Shown: one piece after another, positions 34,846-48,300 of the stretch
How positions within the stretch are numbered: the first letter of the stretch is position 1
Layout of the letters: each line of letters begins with the position of its first letter
NCBI RefSeq assembly: GCF_964355755.1
Contig: NC_092677.1
Coordinates: 3,417,001 to 3,481,000 of the forward strand
Length of the DNA: 64,000 nt
DNA from: Antedon mediterranea
Taxonomy: Eukaryota; Echinodermata; Crinoidea; Comatulida; Antedonidae
Direction of reading: 5' to 3'
Translations under genes and position numbers: made by a program
Notes under the pieces: generated by a model
Told to the model about the DNA's origin: nothing
Seen by the model: the letters and a program-made list of their open reading frames with translations, nothing else
The model's database searches: none

Positions 34846-37793
34846 TATAATGTGACCATGAGTTTTATGAATTTATGCAAAATTAAATATTTATGTAACA
34901 TTTAATGTACATCTTTCGAATCATTTTACATTATGTAATTCCAGTTATCGCTCGTTGTAGCAAAAAAGGATGATTAAACGCCGCGTTTCAGGTGAACCCC
35001 GACGTACGTACGCACACACGATGACGTCACTGCCATTTCATAAACATTAATCTTGTACATCAACACCATGTCGTTTCTCTTCAATTCGTGTCCGTGTGGT
35101 TAGATGAGATTTAAAATGACAACCATCATAATCGAATAATTTGGTGGTTTTAGTAGAAATGTACTCTTTTGATATTTAGTGTTCATTTGTTATGTAAGTT
35201 TCACAAGTTTCCCACTGATAAAAAACGCTGAACCAATCAATTATTATATTCTTATTATTATTAAGGGTACTTGGCAAACAGAAGTCAGTGTCAGTGAATG
35301 ACAATTTAGATAAATCAATTTTTGTATGTGATGACGCCCTCACTATTCACATTCATTTAGACTAGACAAAAAGTAGTGAGCCCTCTAGCGGTCATTTGTG
35401 ATTTCTGAGATTCATCGAAGCGCGACAACATCACCCGGAAATGATGTGAATTTAAAATTTTAATAGGGTTAAACTCTTTTAACCAATTGAAAGCCTTAAA
35501 TTATAGTTCATTATGAATAATTCATGAGAATAATTAAAGCAAGGGTTGAAGAAGCATGTGACTTGGTTTTTGGAACAGGATAGCAGTTATGAGCGTGTCA
35601 GGTAATCATTGAATTTGCTCTTCTTTTTGTTAGATTTTATACGGTTTTTATCAATAATAATATTGTACATTTTTACGAGACCATAACAAAATTCCTCAAT
35701 TTTTGAGTAAACGAGTGACTAAATAAAAAGTTACTATGTAATGTAAATATTCGTTTGACAAAAAATGGGCATGTTGATATTTTCAGGTATTTTTTAAATG
35801 GCGATTGAAATAGGTAAACAAATCACATGTATAACGGTGGTTTGTGCGAAGCTGGGCCTAGCCTTGATGGTCCAACGCGTACTGCGTGTTAATCAATGCG
35901 TATAAGATACACACGTAGTCGTTTAGGCCAATTTTTTTACATGTTTATTTATTAATATTAGGCCCCATTCTCATTTATTTTAATTAATGTACTGAATGTA
36001 CCACACTTTACAACTCTATATAAATTAGATTTTGTACTTGTATTAAATTCAAACGTTTTATGGGATTTAAAACATTAAGCTAGGCCTTATAGTAGGCCTA
36101 GGACCACATGCTAGGTTGTTCAGCCTAATTTATCATGCAGTAGGCCTATACCTCTAGCCCATCTTTCAAATACATATTTAAATTAACATACTTTTTATAT
36201 TTCTATATTTTTTATAGGATCTGACTCCAGAAAACATTTGCATCACTTGAAAGCGGCTATTTATGGACAGCATGTTGACATTAAAAAAAATTTGACCAGC
36301 TCTTATTAATTAAATGTCTTTTAAATTAAAGGTTTTCATTACGGTATAATGAAATGTACGGTGACAGAAATTTAAATGATTCTCATAATTGAGGTTTCTC
36401 ATAGATTTAATATTGAAGGTAAATAAATAAAGCTGTTTGTTATTCTTGCCTTTAGAAATAAACATGTTGTTAGTACTATATTATTAGGCCTAGGCCATTA
36501 TACAAATTAAAACTAAAAAAATACAGTAATCATATTTAAGGCCTACACAGCAGTACCTTACTTGATTTGATTTTTTTCAAATATTTAATTGATAAAATAA
36601 ATGAGTTTGACTTTTCAATTAGTTGCCATTTTATTAGTTTCTGTGTGTTTTTATTTATATTCTTAAAATAATTGTATACAACAACTTTAAAGTATTGCGC
36701 AGAAGTGATCAAATTATAGTAGGCCTATTTGTATGTTATTGTCGCTTAAAATTATGCAGTTAAAGCATTTGATTTTAGGGTGACAGAAACGGTTAGGCAA
36801 GAAAAGAAATAAATTTGGGAATTTTGTTATGCGGTAAAAACAATTAAACATAATTTACCCCTAATGCATGTATATGTAGAAAACATTGCTTATGTTAGCG
36901 CGACCGAAACTCGCTACTGGGAATAGAGCCTGCAAAAGCGACGCGTACACACCTACTCGGGCACCGGCGGAGCGCGATCGATAGTAAATATACCCGATTT
37001 CAAATGATCATAAAATTCTTTTAAAAAATATCAACATTTTGATTTTTTGAGGATTAAAAGTAAAGATATTGAAATTTAACATAATATTTACAAATATGTA
37101 TTTAAAAATTCGGAAACAATTTTAGCGTGATATTAAAACAAAGTTTTTAGAGTTCCGCGATTTCCTACGCAGGATTTGTTTGTTTCCATTGTTAATGGGC
37201 GAATGTTACCTAAACTAGAATCGTTATAAATCTTTTAAATTTGTATTATAAGTAATTTCTTTAGTATTCTTAGTAACATCGAATGTCTCTAATTAACTAG
37301 CAGTTATTTATACTAACTATTGTTCAATAATAAGCATGTATGAAGTGAAAATCTATAGTAATAATGTTCTTAGTCAGTTCGTCTCGCTCGCGTGAAGTCT
37401 TCGGGTTTCTCAATACAATTCTCAGCGGTAAAGATAGGCTCGCGCTAATGTTTAAATCAAAAGCGCTCTCAAAACACTTTTTGTCCAAAATTCGCAATAT
37501 GACGTGAGTGTGTATTGTTTACGTACGTCCATGGATAACGTGTAAACCGGGATACATTATATAAATTAATGCAGCGTATTCGAGAATTGTCCTCGAACAT
37601 CACTCGAAAAATACACGCGAGTATACCGTGGTGGTATGTACTGACCACGCCCACGTAAATGGAGAATGCATCACCATCATTTTATTACCAACTTTCAATG
37701 CAGCTCGCGTCAAATTTTGGGACCTTATCTTGAGTCGGAGTGGACTATCGAATAGACCGACTCATCAGATTTTCATCATAATGAATTGAACAG
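34846..37793. other. Intergenic region without recognised gene
   Basis: There is no supported coding sequence. It contains a TGACGTCA palindrome (35022-35029). A GCCCTCTAGCGGTCA word (35380-35394) is, on the minus strand, close to the CTCF consensus. GC-richer patches lie at 36895-36990 and 37380-37460. Confidence 0.5.
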
Positions 37794-38726
37794 TAACGCC
37801 CGTATTCTTAAACCGGACTTTAGTCGTAGTTCGAAGTTCGACTTGGAAAAGTCGTAGTTCGAGCTATTACTTCAAATTAGATTCAAAAACGAAGTAGTCG
37901 AAGTTTGCAGTTCGACTTAATGAAGTCGAGCTTTTAGTCGAGTTGCACACGTCTGGGTAACAAAGGCTATACATTGGCCAATGACAAGAGAGTATTTGAG
38001 GAGCAGACGAAATTTTGCGCATTGATATCACTTTCCATTTCTTACAACACTTTTTACGCATCAGGACTATATACATGAAAAATAATTTTAATCGTTAATT
38101 ATTAGAACAATATCAGTATTAATTTAACAGTGAAGTATATTTGATTAACAACAAATAAAATCTTAAAAATATATTTAGGAACCATGGCGGTACGGTAACT
38201 TTTATATTTTCTAGGCCCCCAACAAAGTATGATCGCCACGAACCACGCACTTCATAGCGTGACAAGAAAGCGCTAGGCCCCCTAAACATTCCATCGCGTG
38301 GTGAATTGCCGCATCTCCCATTGTCGCTATGGCGTGACGGAGCTCAAGTCGGACTTGCGCGAAGAAAATAATGTAATTTGTATACAGTTGTAAATAAAGA
38401 TGGTTTTCATTATTATAATTTATACCAATGTATATTTAATTAAGCTAATATAAATATAGATATTTCATTCTTCAATATCTGGCCAATATAACAACTCAAT
38501 GACTGTTACGTTTTTTATAAACATCGTTTAAAAACCATTTAGTCAACCATTTAGTCTGCCCCCTCCAGGACTAAAAAAATCGATCAAAATCCGTCTCGAT
38601 TTAGTCGAGGTTGGCCTGATTTAGTCGGTGATTTAGTTGAAGTTTGGTTTATGAATTAAAATGACGTCATTTTTTTAGTTTTAGCTCGAACTACGACTAA
38701 AGTCCGGTTTAAGAATACGGGCGTTA
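37794..38726. mobile_element. Non-autonomous DNA transposon with perfect 41-bp inverted ends
   Basis: Positions 37794-37834 are the exact reverse complement of 38686-38726 (outermost bases TAACGCCCGTATTC). The subterminal regions repeat AGTCG and GTTCGA words on both sides. There is no coding frame with homology, and no clear target duplication is visible. Confidence 0.85.
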
Positions 38727-39057
38727 GCCACATTCACACCAATTGCAGATTGGTTCGGTATCGGAGAAATCCCCGGGCTACATCCACGTTTAGTACGAAA
38801 TAATCCGAAATTAGTTAAAAGGTTCGTTTCTACTTAGCAAGAGAATGCAGATTTAAATACCGTATTTTGAAAGAACGGTAATCAAACAGAAACGGGTCCA
38901 TAAAAAAAGAAATATTGACTCCGCTTTTAAAATGGCTTCCGTGGAGCAATTTTTTAGTTTAGCAGTAACGGTATCTTTGTTATAACCGGTTTCGAAGATA
39001 TCCGTTATTTTAGGATTTCACACTAGAAACATAATCGCAAGTATGAGTGGTTTCTTG

Positions 39058-39073
39058 TTAAGCTCGGTCTACA
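39058..39073 (+). mobile_element. MITE-B left end, split by LINE insertion
   Basis: TTAAGCTCGGTCTACA corresponds to the first bases of MITE-B. The rest of the element resumes at 41639 on the other side of the LINE. Confidence 0.75.
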
Positions 39074-41638
39074 TTATTTCATTTTTCATTTATTCCACAT
39101 TTATTTAGTCATCAATTACAGTACATCATAATTACAGTACAACTGAGAACAGGGATCCTGCATAAAAAAGCTATAGCTTCGTTTTTTTGTAGGACCCTTT
39201 TACATAAGAACAAGTATATAGAACTTAAATAAACAAAGGTGTTGTTAATCAGCATATAGTGATAAAAAGTATTTTTTAACCTGTTTTTTTATACATTTAT
39301 TTTGTTTCTTTAAGATAACCGGTTTATTACCACCATTACAAGTGAATTCTTTCCACAATTTTGGTCCATATATGTGTATAAACTGTTGACTGCAAGTTAG
39401 TCTTGTGAAGGGAATTTCGAATTCAGTTTCTGTTCTGAGGTTATGAGTAGGCCTAATACTGTCACAGTAATTAAAAATATTTAAAATGTGATGTGGTAAT
39501 TCATTGAATTTTACGTTTGCCATAAATCCTATGACGTTTACTTTGTAAATATCATAAACGTTTAATATTTTTAGTTTCTTAAACAGTGGCTCTGAGGCTT
39601 GTCTGGATTTAGAGAAGGTAATGCATTTTACAGCTCTCTTTTGGAGTTTTAGTATTACTTCTAACGTGCTCTTGTATGTATTTCCCCATATTAAGTTACC
39701 ATACTGAAGGTGAGGTAATACTAAGGTGTTATAAAGACTAATACGGACTTTATGAGGAAAGAATTCTCTTACTTTTAAAAGTATACCAATTGCCCTAGAC
39801 ATTTTTTTCCTAATAAGCTGTATGTGATGTTTCCAGTTAAGATTTTCGTTTAACATTACACCTAGAAATGTCACATTTTCTTTTCTATGTAATAACACAT
39901 TATTCATTTTTATTTTAAACTGGTTTTTGTCAAAGTTCTTTTGGCTAGTTCTAAAAACAACGTAATTAGTTTTGCTGACATTCAGTAACAGCTTATTTGC
40001 TTTAAGCCATACGTTTATTTTTTCTAGTTCAATATTCATAGTATGGTTTAACATTGTAGGGTCATCTCCCCTTGTTATACAAGTTGTGTCGTCAGCAAAA
40101 CTAATTATATCTATTTTACTACTTGCTCGACTTATATCATTGATGTAAATTAAAAACAAAAGTGGTCCTAAAACAGAACCCTGTGGCACCCCTATATTGG
40201 TGTCTTTTAAACATGATGATCTACCGTTGGCATAAACATATTGTTTGCGGCCACTTAAATAGTTTCTAAACCACATTAAAACGATGCCTCTTATACCATA
40301 ATGCGCCAATTTGCTCAACAGAATACTGTGATCGATAATGTCAAACGCTTTTGACAAATCCATAAAGGTAGTAAGTGCATATTCCTTTTTTTCAAATGCA
40401 TTTAATATTTTATGGACCAAGTCGATCATAGCATGAGAAGTTGAGTGTTTGTTTCTAAATCCATATTGATTGTTGCTTAACACTTTACATTTTGTAAGAT
40501 AATTGTATAATTGATTATGGATAATCTTTTCAAAAACTTTCGAAAAAATGGGCAACAGCGATATGGGACGATAGTTTGAGGCCAAATGGCGGTCCCCTTT
40601 TTTATGTATGGGAACTACTTTGGAAATTTTCAACTTCCCTGGTATTAGTCCAGTTTGAAGTGATAAATTAAAAATATATGTCAGCGGCTTTAAAATATTG
40701 TATTTTACTTCCTTTACAACTTTAGCTGAAATGTCATCAAATCCGGAGGCTTTGTTTGAATCGAGAGATTCAATAACTTTTAGTACCTCCTCCTCATCAA
40801 CATAGCAAAAAAACATTGAGTTGCGTTGTTTGTTTGTGAGGTATTCAGAATACTTTGTCGTAGTAGACTCAATATTGTCTCGAACCTTACAACCTACATT
40901 AATAAAATAATCATTAATATGATTTACAACATTTTCGCAACCATGTATAGTTTCATTGCTATGTGTAAAAGAAGATGGAACTTTAGTTTTTCCTTTATTC
41001 GGATCAATTACATCATTTATAACATTCCATGTTTTTTTAATATTACCATTTGTTCGATTGAAAAGATTTTCATAATACATCTTTTTGGCGATTTTGCACG
41101 TGCGTGCAAAAGCTTTTTTAAATTCTTTATACGTATTTTTGTTTTTTACAGTAGGGTGTTTTATGAACCTTTTATACAGTACATGCTTTCTTTTACTTGA
41201 CCTTAGTAACCCAAAACTCATCCAGGGCTGCTTGAATTTGTCATACTGTTTTGATGACTTTACAGTTTTTTTAAGGTGTTTGTTATATAGAAACTTAAAA
41301 TTATCCAGAAAATCATTATAAGCGATTTCTGGATCAGTCGCTTCATATACTCCAAGCCACTCTGCACTTAATAAATCACTATTTAGTTTCATAATATTTC
41401 TATTGTTAACTATATACGTGTCACATGAGACTGAGGTGCCTTTATTCATGTGCGTGTTTACGTGGGAAGACGAAGCAGAGTGAGTTATTTGATATACTGG
41501 TAAATGGTCGGAAATGTCCGAGATTAGTATACCAGATAGAACTTTTTCGGAAATTGTATTTGAAAATATGTTGTCAATTAGTGTTACTGACTGATCTTGT
41601 ATTCTAGTTGGTCTAGATAAATTAATTTTCGAATCGAT
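39074..41638 (-). mobile_element. 5'-truncated non-LTR retrotransposon (LINE)
   Basis: About 2.56 kb on the minus strand, with a 3' UTR at 39074-39244, an open reverse-transcriptase frame, and the end of an endonuclease domain at the truncated 5' edge. It interrupts a MITE-B. ATTAT beside the left junction and ATTAT in CAATTATC at the right may be the target duplication. The intact frame argues for a young insertion. Confidence 0.9.
39245..41632 (-). CDS. LINE ORF2: endonuclease C-terminus and reverse transcriptase (partial)
   Basis: The first internal ATG gives 734 codons (from 41449), but the same frame runs open upstream to about 41632. There it encodes the end of an AP-like endonuclease (SRPTRI, then SGILISDISDHLPVY). 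Reverse-transcriptase marks are NYRPISLLPIFSKVFEK, DLSKAFDIIDH, GVPQGSVLGPLLFLIYIND and the catalytic SFADDT. The tail contains LPHLQYGNLIWGNTYK and GPKLWKEF. The protein primes reverse transcription on nicked target DNA. The layout fits the CR1/Jockey/L2 group, but I cannot fix the clade. The start is missing because of 5' truncation, and the ORF is otherwise uninterrupted. Confidence 0.9.
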   Translation of the reverse strand, partial: SKINLSRPTRIQDQSVTLIDNIFSNTISEKVLSGILISDISDHLPVYQITHSASSSHVNTHMNKGTSVSCDTYIVNNRNIMKLNSDLLSAEWLGVYEATDPEIAYNDFLDNFKFLYNKHLKKTVKSSKQYDKFKQPWMSFGLLRSSKRKHVLYKRFIKHPTVKNKNTYKEFKKAFARTCKIAKKMYYENLFNRTNGNIKKTWNVINDVIDPNKGKTKVPSSFTHSNETIHGCENVVNHINDYFINVGCKVRDNIESTTTKYSEYLTNKQRNSMFFCYVDEEEVLKVIESLDSNKASGFDDISAKVVKEVKYNILKPLTYIFNLSLQTGLIPGKLKISKVVPIHKKGDRHLASNYRPISLLPIFSKVFEKIIHNQLYNYLTKCKVLSNNQYGFRNKHSTSHAMIDLVHKILNAFEKKEYALTTFMDLSKAFDIIDHSILLSKLAHYGIRGIVLMWFRNYLSGRKQYVYANGRSSCLKDTNIGVPQGSVLGPLLFLIYINDISRASSKIDIISFADDTTCITRGDDPTMLNHTMNIELEKINVWLKANKLLLNVSKTNYVVFRTSQKNFDKNQFKIKMNNVLLHRKENVTFLGVMLNENLNWKHHIQLIRKKMSRAIGILLKVREFFPHKVRISLYNTLVLPHLQYGNLIWGNTYKSTLEVILKLQKRAVKCITFSKSRQASEPLFKKLKILNVYDIYKVNVIGFMANVKFNELPHHILNIFNYCDSIRPTHNLRTETEFEIPFTRLTCSQQFIHIYGPKLWKEFTCNGGNKPVILKKQNKCIKKQVKKYFLSLYAD

Positions 41639-41803
41639 TCAATTATCAAACTAGTTTGACAAAATGTGCCCAAATATGGTAGTGATATGCTCAAATATGG
41701 TAGTGATATGCTCAAATATGGTAGTGATATGACATCACCATGTCCATATATGGGCGCATCACATTTTGTTGTCACATAAAGTTTGATAGTGTGGACAAAG
41801 TTG
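41639..41803 (+). mobile_element. MITE-B right portion, with internal triplication
   Basis: Resumes at CAATTATCAAACTAGTTTGA and ends GTTTGATAGTGTGGACAAAG. The inner 23-bp word CAAATATGGTAGTGATATG is present three times, against once or twice in other copies. Confidence 0.8.
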
Positions 41804-42305
41804 TAAATACGACTGCGTTCATGATTGTTTTATGGCGCGCGGCCACCTGAATCTGACCGCCAGTTACCCGGATTATAATATCAAGATATTGGCATCACAA
41901 TGGTTGTTTAAACATATCAATCAAACGTTAACTATGTATCATATCATCATGATACATTATGATTAATTGCAAAATGTGTAAATAAACTGGTTGTTATAAA
42001 ACAGTATTTGATCAATAATAACAGTGCATCGATAATAAAAGCTCTATTGACCAATAAGCGTCGTCCTTGTATATTATGACGAGCGTTGCGTTCAGAAGCG
42101 ATTTGTAATCTCTCCATAAAAGAATCTATTAACAGGCGTTGTCGGTAACAATAGTTATAATAACCACTAGACAGCCAAGCTGGGATTACCAGATGTAGTA
42201 ACCGTTTGAGACGGGCTAGCCCTGTTAAAATGACGCATTTGTGGCCATAAACTTGGAGAATTTTCGCTTGATTGTTTTATTGGAAATAGGCCTACATCGA
42301 AGAAA

Positions 42306-45300
42306 ATGCATGCACTACGCAGACGACAAGAGCAACTTAAGGGACACGCGTGTTGTGCGAAACTTTGCGCTCATTTTACTCTACTTTTGATAACAGCGGT
42401 CTGGTTTTTTTACCTCATTTTTGGTGCGGTGATATTTATTGCAATTGAGGAAGAAGGTTCCGAGGAAAATCGCAAGATAATGAAACAAGAATTTTCAATA
42501 CTCATGACGGATTTTTTTAAAGACACTGTGTGTAATAGTTCTGTTGAGAATAACACGATATCGGAAGAAGCCTTATCGGAATTGGAAACGAAATTATACC
42601 GAGCAATGGGTTTATCCCCCAACAAATATATCCATTGGGATTTCCTCGGCGGAGTTCACTACTGCTTATCTGTAATTAGTACTATAGGTATGTGTTTTTT
42701 TTAGGCAGATTTAATTAATTAATTGTCGTTAATTATTAATAAGAGATAATGTCAAAATGATTATCATTGTTACTGCATCTACTGTAGTTAGTTTGATGGG
42801 CATGGAATAAAACAGACATTAGGTAAGATGCTTTACTCTAATTGCCTCGTCCTTCGGATGGGACGTACAGTCACAGTCCCCGTGCACTACATTGCTCATG
42901 TGCTCGTAAAAGAGTAGGACCCTCCTGTATGCCGTTGGTCTGATCATTATCCGTACACTGGACCCTTTGGGATAATAAAAGTTCACCCAGAATAAATATC
43001 AACTTCATCAACTGAACTTAATAGTATCAATGCAATCTAACAACAGGACACTGAGCTCGACTTCTCAAGATAGCAACTTGTAACAGTTCTTTGATATTAT
43101 GTCTGGCTGCGACAAACACCAACAGACTGTACTGTGTACATTCTCCGTGGCGCGTGGTGTCTATTATTTATTAAGGGGATATGGAGCTGATCGTGTCGCA
43201 GCCACAGATAAACCCTTTGGTCTCCGGAGCTCAGCATAATGTTGTTAGAGTGTCTTAATAGTATTGTGTTCTGTGGCTTGACGCAACATAGCAGGTGTAC
43301 TGCAACAAGATCAAAGTATTTAGTCAAAACTCAAATTAAAATGTACCGTACTAATTACAAGTCGCGAAAATAATGTTCATATCCACGTACATGACCTGTA
43401 TAATGATACATAGCTTTATATTCAAATTTTACATACAGAAAATTGAATTCGAACTATTAAGTTTATAATGCATTTTGGGTCGAGGTTATCTAATATTTGC
43501 ATATATTTAAATATAAACACAAATGAGCATATAATAACGTTTTAGAGAAAGGAAACAAGAAGGATGTGACACCACGGAGGCATCCCATGCCTCTTTAAAG
43601 ATGGCGGAACAAGCGCGGCATGAATACAGAATGTCTGTTTCTATATTTTACTATCGCTAATACAAAAAACCGTATTTAGTTATTTTATTGTTGTTTTTTT
43701 TTTACGCTAAGGTTTTGATAACTCACAAGAACCCGGTACCATCAACTCGAAACTAACAATAACAACACCCTACGTCACACATCTATTTATACAACAATTT
43801 ATGAATGCGAATAACTATTATAATAGTTTTGACTGAATATGAATTGTAAAGTAAATTTCTTAAACGAATTAGAATTTTTTAGATTCATTGATGGTAACAA
43901 TAGAAATGTAAACATTAATGTTTTTTAAATAATTACGTTAATAATTAATAATGTTTTTTTCAATTTCAATTTAATTTATTTCCAAAATATAATAACATAT
44001 ACAGCATAATAAATGCAATGAATCATCGATCATTGCCACATTAAGCCTTTGTGAAAGCTAGAATTAGAAAATAATAATAATAATAACAGGGTTTTTATAG
44101 CGCACATACCACTCAAGAGTGCTCAAGGCGCATTAAAAAAAAAAAAAAAACAAACACAAAAATGTGCCTCTCCCCCCGCCCAACTCCCAACCCGCCTCAC
44201 ACTCCTGTTGACCCAACAGTGCCCCCTTAATAACCCCTTAATAAGAGTGTCTCCCTGAATAGGGGTTGTTAATTGTAGTAAAACAATATATCTCCCCTCA
44301 TTCATTTCATGGGGGAAGTGTCCCCTTAACAGCTGGCGTCCCCTCCCCAGCCCCAGGTATGTCCAAAATAAGGGGTTCTACTAAAAATTGGCACACACAT
44401 TTTTATAGATAGCCTTAAGCTTGGTTCCCACTAGCGACGCAACACACGGACGTAACGCAACGCAAGTGAATTGACCAATCACAAGCGATGGCTTATTCGC
44501 TTGTGATTGTCTATAACTTCGCTTGTCATTGGTTAAAACGCTTGCGTTGCGTTTACGTCCTTGCGTTACGTTGTAGTGGGAACCAAAGCTTAATGTTGTT
44601 AGATGCTAACGTACTACTATAAAGACAAACGACACTATTCCATTGATTACTACTATCAGCTTTGTTTATTATCGATCGAGTTTAAACACATTTCTATTTA
44701 AAGAGGGATTAGCAATGGTCATGACGCACAATGGATTAGGTACACGCTAATCCCAGGCGTTCACCAGAAACAATCCTAATTTGGCATGTTTCGACTGTAA
44801 CGACGCGGTGCCAAACTATAGGAACATATCAATATGTTTGGCCATAACCGATCTCGTTATCTAAATGTGTTCAGTATCATAGGCAAAATCTGTAATACAG
44901 CGTCATTATGGTGATACACCACACATGTGATACACACGAAATGCAGTATTAAGGAATTTTCCATGATACCGTATGGTTATCACTCGTTTCTGTGTTGTTT
45001 CTTTCATAATGCTATACGGTACTCTCATAAAAGAAAAACACCCAAAATAGTGTACACTTAAAAAAGTAGCATATGCCAACGGCTATCAGATATCTCCGTA
45101 GACGGTTACTTGACCAGCTGTACCAGTACCTGTATATTTTCGGATGTGCAAAGTTTCCCGGAACTTGTGGGCGGCTCTTTTATGTGGGCGTGTCTGAGGA
45201 GGAGGCCTGTGAACTCCTCCCTACATACATTTCAGTCAAGTCAAGTGTTTGGCAGCCATATCGAATTTTGTTTGTTTAAAAATTATTTTACTTACCTATA

Positions 45301-48300
45301 AAGACAAAAAACAACAACAAATGACTTGTACGATAGACTTTAATTAAGATAAGTGTACCGTTCGATTAGTATACAACAACACGTGTGTTAATGTAATTCT
45401 AATGTAAATAGGCCATACGCTATATTAGAATGTATTGTTGGTTTGCAACAGAGCAAAATTTATGTAAATCCTATGTAATATTTGAACGATTAGTAACTAA
45501 ATACAACAATGTAAAAAAGCAGCGTTATCACTCTCGTTGTAGTAATATAATTTTATATTTTTCGTTGTTTTGTTTATTTTTATTACATACCTTATTTTAT
45601 ATTGGCGCACTGCGCACAAAGGGTTTATAACCGGGGGCGGGTGGATGTGTTTTCCTGTATAGTAGATTTGTGGATTTTGGAACAATAATTTTTCATCGTT
45701 GAAAACAGAAAGATAACGTTGCAATGCCTTTATTTTTGTTAAAATTGATCGTGGTAAAACAGTCTATCGTGATTGGAACGACGCTAATACCAAACAAATT
45801 AATGCCATAGTAACTCAGTAGGCCTACATAATGTAGGTCTAGCCTACCTCTTCAGGGAAGCTTCACATAGCAAACTCACTCGTTCCGTTTCATCCATAGG
45901 CCCATGGCCTACATTTATTATATATACAATTGCATGCTACATCCTTTAACCCATGTTATAATACATTATAATACATTTTAGGCTGTTTTCATAATTGATT
46001 CGCAGTTCTCTATTTCATATAGTAAAGTCATATGTATTTTCCCCTTTAAATAACAATTGTGATCCCACATTAATACATTAATTAACATTAATCCTGGGGT
46101 GCATGGGGCCGGCTCGCAAACTGAATGTCGAGTTATACGATAGATTGGTGTGGTAGTCTAGTCCTACTGCAACAAGATGATGATTTTGACAAAGTGATTT
46201 TGCGTCACGAACGATATTTTGCCGTACTTTGACACAATTTGAAAAGCAAAATTACGTAAAGCTCTGTCTACACTATCAAACTTTATGTGACAAAAAAATG
46301 TGATGTGTTCATATATGGACATGATGATGTCATACCACTACCATATTTAGGCATATCACTGCCATAGTTGGGCACATCATACCTTTTTGTCAAACTAGTT
46401 TGATAGTGTAGACAAAGCTTACGAGTGATGAAGAAGCTACCTCGTTATAATAAAATAATATTGAGAATAACAATAATAATATTACTGTTATTAATTTATA
46501 TCTTGGTCTCATCAGTTCATTGCTGTAACGATTGTTTTTCATAAACGATTTATTCATTCATTTATTTTACACAAAGCAAAATTCAAAAACATGATAACAT
46601 AATGTTTAGCAAATAGTTTATGTGTCGTTGTATCTAAAGCGAATAAGTTCATAGGGCTTTGGCACTTAGATACGAGTGTTAATAATGCTATTGTAATTCA
46701 CAATAAACGTAACGTATAGAACATTATATTAAATGCTTAATCACATGAACGTCTTAATGTATGTAATACATTATGAATTTAAATATGGTAATCTTATTTG
46801 TACAAGGAATATGCTTGTGCCGAAGTCTGTTAAGTAGATAATTCATGTTTATTTGTAATATTTTCTGCACTTAATTGCAATAGTGTTAACAAGTCTAATG
46901 TTAATAATTAGTCAATGTTTAAAATGTCTACTGTAGAACCTCTATTAAGGGGACACCTTCAGGACCCAACTGAGTGACGTAACTTCTAAATATGGGTCCT
47001 AGTACACTACGTTGGGCCCCAACAGAATGACTGAATGAGTGGTGACTTCTAAATACAGTATGGGTCCTAGTACACTACGTTGGGCCCCAACAGAATGACT
47101 GAATGAGTGGTGACTTCTAAATATGGGTCGTCCTAGTACACTACGTTGGGCCCCAACAGAATGACTGAATGAGTGGTGACTTCTAAATATGGGTCGTCCT
47201 AGTACACTACGTTGGGCCCCAACAGAATGACTGAATGAGTGGTGACTTCTAAATATGGGTCCTAGTACACTACGTTGGGCCCCAACAGAATGACTGAATG
47301 AGTGGTGACTTCTAAATATGGGTCCTAGTACACTACGTTGGGCCCCAACAGAATGACTGAATGAGTGGTGACTTCTAAATATGGGTCGTCCTAGTACACT
47401 ACGTTGGGCCCCAACAGAATGACTGAATGAGTGGTGACTTCTAAATATGGGTCCTAGTACACTACGTTGGGCCCCAACAGAATGACTGAATGAGTGGTGA
47501 CTTCTAAATATGGGTCCTAGTACACTACGTTGGGCCCCTACAGAGTGACTGAATGAGTGGTGACTTCTAAATATGGGTCCTAGTACACTACGTTGGGCCC
47601 CTACAGAATGACTGAATGAGTGGTGACTTCTAAATATGGGTCCTAGTACACTACGTTGGGCCCCAACAGAATGACTGAATGAGTGGTGACTTCTAAATAT
47701 GGGTCATAGTACACTACGTTGGGCCCCTACTACAGAGTGACTGAATGAGTGGTGACTTCTAAATATGGGTTCTAGTACACTACGTTGGGACCCAACAGAA
47801 TGACTGAATGAGTGGTGACTTCTAAATATGGGTTCTAGTACACTACGTTGGGACCCAACAGAATGACTGAATGAGTGGGGACTTCTAAATATGGGTCCTA
47901 GTACACTACGTTGGGCCCCTACAGAGTGACTGAATGAGTGGTGACTTCTAAATATGGGTTCTAGTACACTACGTTGGGCCCCTACAGAGTGACTGAATGA
48001 GTGGTGACTTCTAAATATGGGTTCTAGTACACTACGTTGGGCCCCAACAGAGTGACGTCAATTTAGTGGTGACTTCTAAATATGGGTTCTAGTACACTAC
48101 GTTGGGCCCCAACAGAATGACGTCATTTAGTGGTGACTTCTAAATATGGGTTCTAGTACACTACGTTGGGCCCCAACAGAATGACGTCAATTTAGTGGTG
48201 CCCAGTGTTCCCTTAATAGCGGTTCATGTTCCAACCTAACTTAACCTCATATTAAGAAAACACATTGAAACCCAATTGTTACTTGATAGGACGGTCTGGG

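Noticed and set aside
45073-45301. Overlapping 63-68-codon frames in the K2P intron
   Set aside because: Neither shows domain features or splice sites in phase with the two K2P exons, which already join perfectly.
46969-48199. Regular array resembling a CRISPR locus
   Set aside because: Units are contiguous 63-bp repeats with shared variants and no unique spacers, in an intron-containing eukaryotic gene.
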